From NCBI GenBank assembly GCA_964408735.1, contig CAYPAX010000110.1, positions 1 through 14,615 of the forward strand: a stretch of DNA of 14,615 nt, read 5' to 3'. A program made the position numbers and the translations under genes. The notes under the pieces were generated by a model that searched no databases, was not told the DNA's origin, and saw only the letters and a program-made list of their open reading frames with translations. Source of the DNA: UBA7887 sp964408735 (GTDB taxonomy: Bacteria > Pseudomonadota > Alphaproteobacteria > UBA7887). This document shows positions 7,901 to 13,945 of the stretch, piece after piece. The stretch's first letter is position 1. Every line of letters begins with the position of its first letter.

Positions 7901-8138
7901 CCGGATCGACGACCTAGGCGAAGCCGATTTCAAGTCGGCGATCGATCTTGCCCGCGGCCAGTCTGCCCTTTACTTTGAGCTGCGCGCCACTATCGAGCTG
8001 GCGAAATTATGGCAGGATCAAGCCAAGGCTTCCGAGGCGCGAGCGATACTTGCGCCGGTCTATGGTTCATTCACCGAAGGTCTGAGCACCGCTCACCTCG
8101 AGGAAGCCAAGGCGCTGCTCGACGAACTTGGCGCCTGA
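4923..8138 (+). CDS. SAM / class III nucleotidyl cyclase / AAA ATPase / TPR signalling protein
   Basis: A 1071-residue multidomain protein. Residues about 1-58 form a SAM domain (interaction module). Residues about 70-245 are a class III adenylate/guanylate cyclase domain, with metal aspartates D79 (MFCDLVGST) and D123 (YLGDGLMTYF) and the catalytic pair N191/R195 in VGETPNLAARL. The substrate-choice aspartate usually seen just before this motif looks replaced (KLAVG, near 184), as in other members of this architecture. Residues about 258-560 are an AAA-type ATPase with Walker A GEPGIGKS (290-297) and Walker B LLILEDAHW (410-418), resembling STAND/LuxR-family signalling ATPases. The rest (about 610-1071) is helical TPR-like repeat. 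It probably makes cAMP under control of the ATPase/TPR sensor. No membrane segment is seen. It lies 45 bases after the FAD gene and is possibly co-transcribed. GC drops from about 70% early in the gene to about 53% in sampled stretches of the TPR part. Confidence 0.9.
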   Translation: MSKIRAWLEENGLGAHAERFEAERIDHDILPQLTDEALTALGLPLGDRLRLLGAIKDLEAPPAPRQEAERRQITVMFCDLVGSTALSEKLDPEDLRTLMQNYQQAAGAVIERYGGHVAQYLGDGLMTYFGWPQAHEDDAERAVRASLDIVEAVGAMDLAVRIGIATGPVVVGETGAGDASVPKLAVGETPNLAARLQGLAGPDEIVVGPSTRRLLGGTFELVDMGEQALKGIVEPVQAHRVGGLAVTEGRFEAQHPHLTPLVGREAEMAMVMARWEQACAGEGQAILLSGEPGIGKSRITQALRERVADEPHTRLRYQCSPYHTNSALHPVIERIERATGFARDDTPDAKLDKLEQIFASGAGRALVASLLSLPVERYPALAMSPQKQKEETLRTLAEQVTELAAIAPVLLILEDAHWIDPTSQELFDLVVPVVASHRVLAIITHRPEYTPPWSDLSHVTQVALDRLGRSEAAAMAARVSDAALPDHLLDEIVTRTDGVPLFVEELTKTVVEDADVSVPATLQDSLMARLDRLGSAKEIAQIGACIGREFSHDLLAMVSPLTQAELSEALLQLVHAELIHRAGSDYIFKHALVQDAAYDTLLRTRRQELHERIGMAIEERLPEIAAAEPEAVFRHFAAAGLVEPALPYAVKAGQAAMARGAPESGINHLLAGLELLEGAPDSPARAAWELDLRLELGTAYIFARGWAFPDVKPNYERCRELVALSPDPHKAYMAAQGIFYYYNVTGMRDEADLISDELLELATQNDDPQQLLLAYQARAQSLFYRARYAEAQEAFEQSASYYDASRDVELIRVWGVDFLDYDLISAAVCHCIVGRLDTGLDLAQTADEHVRALGQPAAVCFSQWWFGLVHWFRGESEATLAATSESVDLATNIGFGFYVIFAGMLKAAAEALTNRRELGAANFSEAMANADGVGARIMRGYQVSLAVPAYAEPETCGAAHTLIDETLADCTARGDRFFDAHLLTARGVIKRLGRIDDLGEADFKSAIDLARGQSALYFELRATIELAKLWQDQAKASEARAILAPVYGSFTEGLSTAHLEEAKALLDELGA

Positions 8139-8139
8139 G

Positions 8140-9186
8140 CTATTCCCCCAGCCGGCTTTCCAGAAAGCTCTGCACCGCTTGCATCAACGCCGGCGCCTTG
8201 CGCTCGAGGCTGATGAAGTGGCTGCCGCCGGCGATGGCGGTGTAGTCCTTGTGGCGCGCACCCAGTGCGACGTAGAGGCCGACCGCGTCTTCGTCGGTGG
8301 CCGTCGGGTCGTCGGCGCCGCGGATGATCAGGGTCGGCGCCGTGATGCGGCCGGCGTCGTAGACCGCCCGCCCGGAGAAGATCTCGAAGACGTCCATCAG
8401 CACGCCGTTGGGCGCCCGCAGCGCGGGCGGCTCGAATGTGGCGCTTTTCGGGTCGCTGGCCAGCAGCGCTGCGATCCAGGCCTCGGCAACGGCCGCGTCG
8501 CGCCATTCGTCCTTGTTCTCGGGCACGATCTGCGTTTCCCAGCGCGAGCGGATGGCGTTCGCGTCCACCACCCGATAGGCGCCGATGGCGGGGTTGAAGC
8601 GGCTTTCGTCTTCCGGGTCGGCAAGGCGGAAGGCCTTGAGGCGCTCGGGCATGTAGAGCGAATAGACCGGCGCGTAGAGCACCAGGCGCTCGACCATGGT
8701 CGGGTATTCCGCCGCGAAGGCGCCCGCCGTCACCGTGCCCCACGACCAGCCGATGAGGTTGACGCGCGTCACACCCGTTCGTCTGCGAATGAAGTCGACC
8801 GCATCGAGAATGTCGCGCACCGCTTCCGGTGCGCGCATCACGGGCTTTGCTTCGCTCGCCGGGCCGGCCATCTGGCGCGGGCGCGACGAGCTGCCATAGC
8901 CGCGGATGTCCAGCGCATAGGCCGCGAAGCCGCGCGCGGCGACATGGTCCATCCAGTTATAGCCCGGCACGCCGAGGTCGAAGGAAAGCCCGGGATAGGT
9001 GGCGCCGTGCACGAACAGCACCGCGCGGTCCGCTTCCAGCGGCGTGGTGTCTGCCGGCAAGGTCTCGACCACATGCAGGCGGGCAGCCGGATCGGCCGAG
9101 CTGTTCACGTAATGCGCGCGGTCCGCCGCCTGCGCCGCGCTGGCAACGAGTAACGCCAGCGCTGCTAGCGCGCTATTCCGCAGCAA
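8140..9186 (-). CDS. Secreted alpha/beta hydrolase
   Basis: A 348-residue alpha/beta-hydrolase with the nucleophile elbow GWSWG (S148), an acid in GADDP (D292 or D293), the histidine in GGSHF (H323) and an oxyanion segment FVHGATYPG (58-66). The N-terminus (MLRNSALAALALLVASAAQA, cleavage after about residue 20) reads as a Sec signal peptide, so it probably acts in the periplasm on an ester, amide or similar bond; the substrate is unknown. The start is uncertain. TTG at 9186 is chosen because it directly begins the signal peptide and follows GGGAAGG. An ATG at 9225 would give 361 residues but a long N-region and no ribosome site. With the TTG start it overlaps the end of the YtoQ gene by 14 bases. 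It is last in the four-gene operon and its stop is one base from the cyclase stop on the other strand. Confidence 0.85.
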   Translation of the reverse strand: MLRNSALAALALLVASAAQAADRAHYVNSSADPAARLHVVETLPADTTPLEADRAVLFVHGATYPGLSFDLGVPGYNWMDHVAARGFAAYALDIRGYGSSSRPRQMAGPASEAKPVMRAPEAVRDILDAVDFIRRRTGVTRVNLIGWSWGTVTAGAFAAEYPTMVERLVLYAPVYSLYMPERLKAFRLADPEDESRFNPAIGAYRVVDANAIRSRWETQIVPENKDEWRDAAVAEAWIAALLASDPKSATFEPPALRAPNGVLMDVFEIFSGRAVYDAGRITAPTLIIRGADDPTATDEDAVGLYVALGARHKDYTAIAGGSHFISLERKAPALMQAVQSFLESRLGE

Positions 9187-9661
9187 GGCTGTCCCGCCTT
9201 CCCGGCAGGGTGCCGCGGATGACATAGGCCAGGGTCTGCACCACCTGTTCCGGCGTGGCGCAGGTGGCCAGCGCCGCCGCGTCAATCTCCTTCAGGGCGT
9301 GATTGGTGCTGGCCTCGTGCAGCGTGATCAGCGGCGTGCCGGCCGCCGCCGCCATGCCGGCATCGAAGGCGGCGTTCCATTGGCGGTACTTTTCGCCGAA
9401 GCGCACCACCACCACGTCCGCCTCGCCGATCAGGGTGCGGGTGCGGATGGCGTTCATGGCAGCGCCCTTGCGGTCGTGCCAGAAGGCATCCGGCTCCGCG
9501 CCGAGAATGGCGGTGCCGCAATCGTCCGAGGCTTCGTGGGCGCAGACCGGCGTGTCGATGCGCACGGGCAGGCCGGCGTCGGCGATGCCTTGGGCGATGC
9601 GCTCGCGCCAGTCGCTGTGGATCTCGCCGGAGAGATAGACAGACCAGATGCGCTCTTCCAT
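9173..9661 (-). CDS. ytoQ: YtoQ family protein
   Basis: A 162-residue soluble protein of the YtoQ family. Family hallmarks seen are the opening VYLSGEIHSDWRE (8-20), the FGEKYRQWNAAFDA stretch (88-101) and a PLITLH strand. The fold is expected to resemble nucleoside 2-deoxyribosyltransferases and related nucleotide-binding Rossmann-like domains, but no enzymatic function is established for YtoQ, so a role in nucleotide or base handling is only a guess. The ATG at 9661 has ACGGAG 6 bases upstream. It lies 14 bases after the preceding small gene in the LarA-like operon and its end overlaps the hydrolase start, implying coupled translation. Confidence 0.85.
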   Translation of the reverse strand: MEERIWSVYLSGEIHSDWRERIAQGIADAGLPVRIDTPVCAHEASDDCGTAILGAEPDAFWHDRKGAAMNAIRTRTLIGEADVVVVRFGEKYRQWNAAFDAGMAAAAGTPLITLHEASTNHALKEIDAAALATCATPEQVVQTLAYVIRGTLPGRRDSLAAE

Positions 9662-9675
9662 GGCTCGCTCCGTCT

Positions 9676-9960
9676 TCAGAGGTTGGCGATAAAGCCGCGA
9701 TAGGGCTGGGTGCCGTAGATATCGAAGCTGAGCATGCCAAGCTTTGCCAGGGGCAGGCTTTCGAGCTTCTCGCGCGCTTCGTCTTCATCAGCGGCCTCGA
9801 GCACGATGATAGCGCCCTTGCCGTCAGTGCGGCTGTAGAGCTCGCGAAAAGATTGCTCGCCAAACAGCGTCAGCGCCCGGTGCGACTCCGCCTCCAGGTG
9901 CGGTGCGAAGTCCTCGGCCGTGTGTTCGGTCGAGCGGTGGGCGATGGCGATGACCTTCAT
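9676..9960 (-). CDS. Small ferredoxin-fold protein (YCII/dimeric alpha-beta barrel-like)
   Basis: A 94-residue protein with the beta-alpha-beta pattern of dimeric alpha/beta-barrel proteins: strand KVIAIAHR, helix with HLEAESHRALTLFGE, strand GAIIVLEA, helix DEDEAREKLESLPLA, strand LSFDIYGTQPY. The histidine-rich first half and the C-terminal PYRGF resemble YCII-like and muconolactone-isomerase-like families, but I cannot assign it to one. Such proteins are typically small enzymes or ligand binders. The ribosome site AAGGGG overlaps the TAA of the LarA-like gene 12 bases upstream, so it is coupled to it. Confidence 0.75.
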   Translation of the reverse strand: MKVIAIAHRSTEHTAEDFAPHLEAESHRALTLFGEQSFRELYSRTDGKGAIIVLEAADEDEAREKLESLPLAKLGMLSFDIYGTQPYRGFIANL

Positions 9961-9972
9961 GACCGGCGCCCC

Positions 9973-11250
9973 TTACGCGGCCGCGTCCATGTCCATATCG
10001 GCCGGCTCGCCGATCACCTCCATGCCCGCATGGGCGCGGACCTCCGCGAGCAGCGGCTCGCTGACCGCGATCTCGTCGAGCTTGAGGGTGTTCTTGATGC
10101 GCACGATGCGCGCGTCTTGCGGCGCGACTCCCGTGAGCGTCTTCACCGCCAGCGCCACGGCCTCGCTGTTGGTCTTCATGGCGATGGGGATATAGGCGCC
10201 GTCGAGATAGGTCGAGGTGACGATATTGGCGTAGGTGTAGTTGAAGTCGATACGGCCGAGCAGGCGCTGGGTGATAACGTCGGCGCAGCCGATGCCTGAG
10301 GCATTGCCCTTGGTGGCGTCGGTCAGGTCCAGCAGCACGATCTTCTTGACCTGCGGGTGGTCGAAGCCGGTGATGCCGCGGGCGTTGCGCCCGGTGATGT
10401 TGGGGTCGAAGCCGGCGCCGCTGATCTCCTTGCCGATCTCGTCGATCACCAGCACGTCGATCTCGTCGATCTGGATGCGCCCCATGAGCGACTTGGCCTT
10501 GGCCTGGAGCTCCTCCTCGCGCGCGAACAGGGTGGCCGCGGGCAGGCCCTCGACGATGGCGGTCGCGTCATAGGCATCCTCGACCATGCCGATGCCGAAC
10601 AGGAACGGCCGGTTGTCCAGGATCACTTGCGCCGCGGCCGGCAGCACCGTGCCGAAATCGGCCATGCTGTTGTTGCCGTGCAAGGCCGTGGCGCCATTGT
10701 GCTTGCCCATGCCGATGGTGAGCATCTTGGTCACGCCGCTCTCGATGGAAGCGCGATAGCTGGTGTGGGGCTTGATGCGGTTGATCACCACCACGCCGTC
10801 GGCCGCGGCGGCGAAAGCGTCCATGTGCACCTCGGTGCCGTTCTCCAATGTGCCGAGCACCACGGTATCCATGGTGCAGCGCACCGGCGCGCCGACCTCG
10901 TCCTCGGTGACGCCATAGCCCGCCAGCACGCCGCGCTGGCCATCGGCCGTGCCGCCGCCGTGGCTGCCCATGGCCGGGAAGACGAAAGGCTCGCCGCCGC
11001 GCGCCTTGATGCCGGCGACGAGAGCGCGCACCGCGGTCTGGATATTGTTGACCCCGCGGCTGCCGACGCCGATGGCGATGCTGGCGCCGGGCTTGATGAC
11101 GTCGCCGACGCCGGGCCTGTCAAGCTCAGCCGTGACGGCGGCAGCCACGTCCGGCAGCGCATGATCGTCAAAAAGCTGACGCACCCGCGCCATCCGCGGC
11201 AAGGACAGGTCAAGCCCGCCGGCCATATTGAACTGAAGATTTTCGAACAT
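9973..11250 (-). CDS. LarA-family protein (lactate racemase domain, DUF2088)
   Basis: A 425-residue protein of the LarA-like superfamily. True LarA is a racemase of 2-hydroxy acids using a nickel-pincer (NPN) cofactor bound through a lysine and histidines. Here AMGSHGGGT (93-101, H97) corresponds to the LarA ATGxH region, IKPHTSY (159-165, H162) to the KPH motif, and GVTKMLTIG (K175) plausibly to the cofactor-attaching lysine, with H184 or H191 as possible nickel ligand. These equivalences are my alignment by eye. It is longer on its C-terminal side, with VLVIDEIGKEISG as a conserved-looking strand. Substrate is unknown: lactate is only the archetype and other homologues act on other hydroxy acids. 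No larB, larC or larE genes for NPN synthesis are in this window. It is first in the operon with the small barrel protein, YtoQ and hydrolase. ATG at 11250; upstream ribosome site is weak (GGGGCAGAG). Confidence 0.85.
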   Translation of the reverse strand: MFENLQFNMAGGLDLSLPRMARVRQLFDDHALPDVAAAVTAELDRPGVGDVIKPGASIAIGVGSRGVNNIQTAVRALVAGIKARGGEPFVFPAMGSHGGGTADGQRGVLAGYGVTEDEVGAPVRCTMDTVVLGTLENGTEVHMDAFAAAADGVVVINRIKPHTSYRASIESGVTKMLTIGMGKHNGATALHGNNSMADFGTVLPAAAQVILDNRPFLFGIGMVEDAYDATAIVEGLPAATLFAREEELQAKAKSLMGRIQIDEIDVLVIDEIGKEISGAGFDPNITGRNARGITGFDHPQVKKIVLLDLTDATKGNASGIGCADVITQRLLGRIDFNYTYANIVTSTYLDGAYIPIAMKTNSEAVALAVKTLTGVAPQDARIVRIKNTLKLDEIAVSEPLLAEVRAHAGMEVIGEPADMDMDAAA

Positions 11251-11370
11251 GTCTCTGCCCCGATCTGCTGCGAATGCGCGCTGGCAAGAGTCTTACGGCA
11301 GAGGGGGCGGACATGTCGATGCGAAAGTGGGGGGCTATCGCGGGGACTTCTTGTCTATTTTCTGCCCGAT

Positions 11371-11405
11371 GGCGGCCGGAGCCTGTGTCTGCGGCTCCGG
11401 CCACC
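11371..11405 (-). terminator. GC-rich hairpin downstream of the small secreted-protein gene
   Basis: GGCCGGAGCC (11374-11383) and GGCTCCGGCC (11393-11402) form a perfect 10-bp stem with a 9-base loop; after one mismatch two more G-C pairs extend it to 11371-11405. It starts 9 bases after the stop of the minus-strand gene 11415-11726 and lies in the 164-bp gap before the LarA-like gene. No T-run follows on either strand, so it may be an imperfect terminator or an mRNA 3' stabiliser. The rest of the gap (11251-11370) presumably holds the LarA operon promoter, but I see no clear -35/-10 pair. Confidence 0.45.
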
Positions 11406-11414
11406 GGGCAGGGG

Positions 11415-11726
11415 TCACTCGCTGGATGCCAGGTCGAGTGCGGGCGTCTCGGCTTCAGCGACAACCTCAGTCTCAGGCGCCGCCTGGCGCGTCGGTGTCA
11501 GCGCGCGGGCAAAGCTGTTGTGGATCAGGGCGCTGTAGTGTTCGTCGGAAAACGCGAACACGGTCTCGGTGCCGTCAGGCGCCGGCTCGATGGCAAGGTC
11601 GGCGCGGGCGAAGCTGTCCTGGATCAGGGCGCTGTAATGGGCTTCGCCATTGTTCGCCGGCGGCTCTGCGGCGGCGAGGGGGGTGAGGCACACGACGATG
11701 ATCGATGCGAGCAGTGAGGTCTTCAT
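11415..11726 (-). CDS. Small secreted protein with a duplicated HYSALI motif
   Basis: A 103-residue protein I do not recognise. Residues 1-20 are a clear signal peptide (positively charged K2, hydrophobic core LLASIIVVCL, cleavage after LAAA), so the mature chain of about 83 residues is exported. It contains two near-identical 13-residue motifs, HYSALIQDSFARA (30-42) and HYSALIHNSFARA (63-75), 33 residues apart, followed by an acidic low-complexity tail rich in E, A, P and T. The motif is amphipathic and may be a helical binding segment. The start ATG at 11726 has a strong GGAGGAAA site 9 bases upstream (within 11733-11740), which together with the signal peptide makes this strand the coding one. 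It is transcribed divergently from the winged-helix/TPR regulator. Function unknown. Confidence 0.75.
   Translation of the reverse strand: MKTSLLASIIVVCLTPLAAAEPPANNGEAHYSALIQDSFARADLAIEPAPDGTETVFAFSDEHYSALIHNSFARALTPTRQAAPETEVVAEAETPALDLASSE
11502..11639 (-). repeat. In-frame 39-bp direct repeat, two copies 99 bp apart
   Basis: Copies at 11502-11540 and 11601-11639 match at 34 of 39 bases by my count, sharing GGATCAGGGCGCTGTA on the plus strand. They encode the two HYSALI motifs. The period of 99 bp (33 codons) keeps the frame, consistent with an internal duplication that is recent or under selection at the protein level. Confidence 0.8.
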
Positions 11727-11865
11727 GATGTCTTTCCTCCAGGTTGGCTGCCGTGGGGTGGCTGGGAATTGAGGCGTCGGCCTGGTGACCGGGACCTGCG
11801 CGGCCTTCGCGCCGGCATTGATCTGGTTGAGGTTCCGTCGAAGGCTTTCATGGTAGGTATCCCGT

Positions 11866-11921
11866 GGTCCAAGCGATGATCGATGGACCGAAGATGCGCC
11901 AAGCGATACGAAAATGCTTGG
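11866..11921. promoter_or_regulatory. Candidate operator: three CCAAGC boxes between divergent genes
   Basis: CCAAGCGAT occurs at 11869-11877 and again at 11899-11907, exactly 30 bp apart (about three helical turns). A third, inverted box ATGCTTGG (reverse complement CCAAGCAT) lies at 11914-11921. The first box overlaps a further inverted repeat, GGTCCA (11866-11871) with TGGACC (11884-11889). OmpR-type winged-helix proteins commonly bind direct repeats on one helix face, and such a protein is encoded just downstream, so autoregulation plus control of the divergent small gene is a reasonable inference. The remaining 11727-11985 sequence holds no gene I can support; 11927-11960 is T-rich. Confidence 0.45.
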
Positions 11922-11985
11922 AGGTCTCCTTTGTTTTTCCTTTAGGGGGCCTTCATTTTTTGCAGGGGGCGGGGGCCCAACGCAG

Positions 11986-13548
11986 GTGATCTACCGCTTC
12001 GACGAGTTCTCGCTCGATACCGAGCGACTGGAGCTTCGCGGCACTGACGGTCCCGTTACGCTCGAGCCACAGGTTTTCAGCTTGCTCGCCATCCTCATCG
12101 CGCAGCGCGACCGCGTGGTGAGCAAGGACGAGCTGTTCGAAGAGATCTGGCAGGGCCGCATCGTCTCGGACGCGACCCTGAATTCCCGCATCAACGCGGC
12201 CCGCAGCGCGGTCGGCGACAGTGGCAAGGCGCAGGCGGTCATTCGCACATATCCTAAGCGCGGCTTTCGCTTCATCGCCGACGTGACGGGCGGGGAAGCC
12301 GAGCGGCAATCGTCCGCCGCCGAGGCGGCAGCCGGCGCAGATTTGTGGGCCGGGCCGTCGATCGCCGTGCTGCCCTTCCTCAACATCTCGGGCGATGACG
12401 AGCAGGAATATTTCTCCGACGGCATCACCGAGGACATCATCACCGCACTCGCGCGCTTTCGCTGGTTAAGGGTTATCGCGCGCACATCCAGCTTTACCTA
12501 TAAGGGCAAGGCGGTAACCGTGATGCAGGTGGGACAAGAGCTCGGCGTGCGCTACGTGCTCGAAGGCAGTGTGCGCAAGGCGGGCGAGCGCATGCGCGTG
12601 ACGGCACAGCTGATCGAGACCGAAAGCGGCGGCCATATCTGGGCCGAGCGCTACGACCGCAAGCTTGCCGACATCTTCGCCTTGCAGGACGAGATCACCG
12701 AGACCATCCTGATCGCGCTCGAGCCCAGGATCGATGCCGCCGAGCGCGCCCGGGCGCGGCGCAAGCGACCGGACGATCTCAATGCCTGGGACGCCTATCA
12801 AAGGGGCCTGTGGCACTTCTACCGCTATTTGCCCGACGACAACGTTACCGCGAAAGGCCTGTTCGAGCAGGCCATCGCGACCGATCCGACCTTCGCTTCT
12901 GCCTATGCCGGGCTTGCCGCCAGCCTCTTTTGGGAGATCATATTGGGCTATACCGAAGATCAGGCGGCGACCGTCGCGGCCGGCATGACGGCGGCCAGAA
13001 CGTCTCTGCGGCTCGATGAAGAGGACCCTTTCGCCCATCTCACTTTGGCGCGGCTCGCCATGGCATCCGGCGACTACGCCCTGGCGCTGGAAGAAGGCAA
13101 CACGGCATTGGCATTCGACCAATGCCTTGCCCAGGCACATTTCGTGCGTGGTCAGGCGACCACCATGCTGGGCAACACCGAGCAGGGCCTGCCGGACTTC
13201 GGGCTGGCGATGAATCTGGGCCCGCAGGACCCCCAGCTTTGGGGCTTCGAGATGTGGGCCGGGCTCTCCTACCTCATCCTGGGCCAAGGGGATCAGGGAC
13301 TTACCTTGCTAAAGAGGTCGTCGCAGCGTCCGACCCAGACGTTTTGGGGCGAGGCGCTCTATGCCATCGGGCTGGCCTATCAGGGGCAGATGGCGGAGGC
13401 CAAGGAGGCGAAGGCGCGCCTGCTCGAAGCCAAGCCGGACTTCTCGCCCGCGGCTATCTTCCACACCTTCCCCAACACCCCCGCCGCCATGCGCCGCATC
13501 CTCGTCGAAGGCCTGGCCAAGCTGGGCTTCGAGGTGCCGGAGGTGTAG
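11986..13548 (+). CDS. Winged-helix / TolB-like / TPR transcriptional regulator
   Basis: A 520-residue protein. Residues about 1-100 form an OmpR/PhoB-type winged helix (FDEFSLD, LEPQVFSLLAILI, VSKDELFEEIW, ARSAVGDSG, IRTYPKRGFRF). About 123-245 is a TolB-N/FlgO-like domain (SIAVLPFLNISGD, EYFSDGITEDIITAL, YVLEGSVRKAG). About 265-485 are TPR-like helices. This DNA-binding plus TPR build is common in alphaproteobacteria, where it is often labelled adenylate cyclase-like, but no cyclase domain is present here. Unlike CadC it has no membrane helix, so it senses in the cytoplasm, probably via protein contacts. The start is taken as GTG at 11986 because the family begins at this point (IYRFDEF) and GGGGG lies upstream. 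An ATG at 11914 would add 24 odd residues and has no ribosome site. It probably regulates the divergent small gene and itself. Confidence 0.88.
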   Translation: MIYRFDEFSLDTERLELRGTDGPVTLEPQVFSLLAILIAQRDRVVSKDELFEEIWQGRIVSDATLNSRINAARSAVGDSGKAQAVIRTYPKRGFRFIADVTGGEAERQSSAAEAAAGADLWAGPSIAVLPFLNISGDDEQEYFSDGITEDIITALARFRWLRVIARTSSFTYKGKAVTVMQVGQELGVRYVLEGSVRKAGERMRVTAQLIETESGGHIWAERYDRKLADIFALQDEITETILIALEPRIDAAERARARRKRPDDLNAWDAYQRGLWHFYRYLPDDNVTAKGLFEQAIATDPTFASAYAGLAASLFWEIILGYTEDQAATVAAGMTAARTSLRLDEEDPFAHLTLARLAMASGDYALALEEGNTALAFDQCLAQAHFVRGQATTMLGNTEQGLPDFGLAMNLGPQDPQLWGFEMWAGLSYLILGQGDQGLTLLKRSSQRPTQTFWGEALYAIGLAYQGQMAEAKEAKARLLEAKPDFSPAAIFHTFPNTPAAMRRILVEGLAKLGFEVPEV

Positions 13549-13583
13549 CAGCCATTCCCACAGCAGACCCCAGGAACCCCGCC

Positions 13584-13898
13584 ATGAGCGCCTATCTCAT
13601 CGTCCGCGCCCGGGTCGAGCCCGGCATCCACGATGCCTTCGACACCTGGTACCAGAACGAGCATCTGCCCGAGGCCCTGGCGGCATTTCGGGCCTTCCAG
13701 GCACGCGGCGCCAAGCGCGGCTGGAGCAGCCTGGATGCGGACGTGCATATCGCCTTCTACGAATTTCCGGATCTGGCGGCGGCGCAAGCGCTGATGGACT
13801 CGGACATTTTGCAGGGGCTGATTGCCGAGTTCGACCGCCACTGGGGCGACAAGGCGCCGCGCACGAGAGAAATCGTCGAGTTCTCTCAGACGATCTGA
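13584..13898 (+). CDS. Small ferredoxin-fold (dimeric alpha-beta barrel) protein
   Basis: A 104-residue protein with the beta-alpha-beta-beta-alpha-beta order of EthD/NIPSNAP-like stress-response barrel families: strand AYLIVRARV, the motif FDTWYQNEHLPEAL (20-33) typical of these families, strand VHIAFYEF, helix DLAAAQALMDS, last strand REIVEFSQ. These proteins dimerise and often act as small oxygenases, isomerases or heme binders; no specific reaction can be assigned. The ATG at 13584 has AGGAA about 8 bases upstream and lies 35 bases after the regulator's stop, so it is likely co-transcribed. A longer in-frame reading would overlap the regulator and was rejected. Confidence 0.8.
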   Translation: MSAYLIVRARVEPGIHDAFDTWYQNEHLPEALAAFRAFQARGAKRGWSSLDADVHIAFYEFPDLAAAQALMDSDILQGLIAEFDRHWGDKAPRTREIVEFSQTI

Positions 13899-13922
13899 TC
13901 GGAAGAGACGGAGACAAAGAAG

Positions 13923-13945
13923 CGGGGACGGAACCAACGGGGACG
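13923..13945. repeat. Short direct repeat of CGGGGACG
   Basis: CGGGGACG occurs at 13923-13930 and 13938-13945 (15 bp apart), separated by GAACCAA and followed by GATTTTATC. GGGGAC-type boxes of this kind often flank REP-like elements mobilised by Y1-type transposases in bacteria, but no transposase is present here, so this is at most a remnant. The surrounding 13899-14069 contains no gene I can support. Confidence 0.3.

Noticed and set aside
10357..11538. 393-codon plus-strand ORF opposite the LarA-like gene
   Set aside because: Histidine- and alanine-rich antisense translation; minus strand has the family motifs.
11274..11717. Plus-strand ORF opposite the small secreted-protein gene
   Set aside because: The minus frame has a signal peptide and a strong GGAGGAAA site; the repeat on this strand is only the mirror of the HYSALI duplication.
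11918..11940. Possible rho-independent terminator (GGAGGTCTCC then T-rich)
   Set aside because: The stem would have almost no loop (AGGTCT is simply palindromic), and no gene ends there on the plus strand.
11914..11985. ATG start of the winged-helix regulator at 11914
   Set aside because: The 24 extra residues have no family counterpart and no ribosome site; they also overlap the inverted CCAAGC box. GTG at 11986 fits the domain start.
13122..13583. N-terminal extension of the small barrel gene into the regulator
   Set aside because: Out of frame with the regulator and low-complexity; the ATG at 13584 with AGGAA fits the family start.
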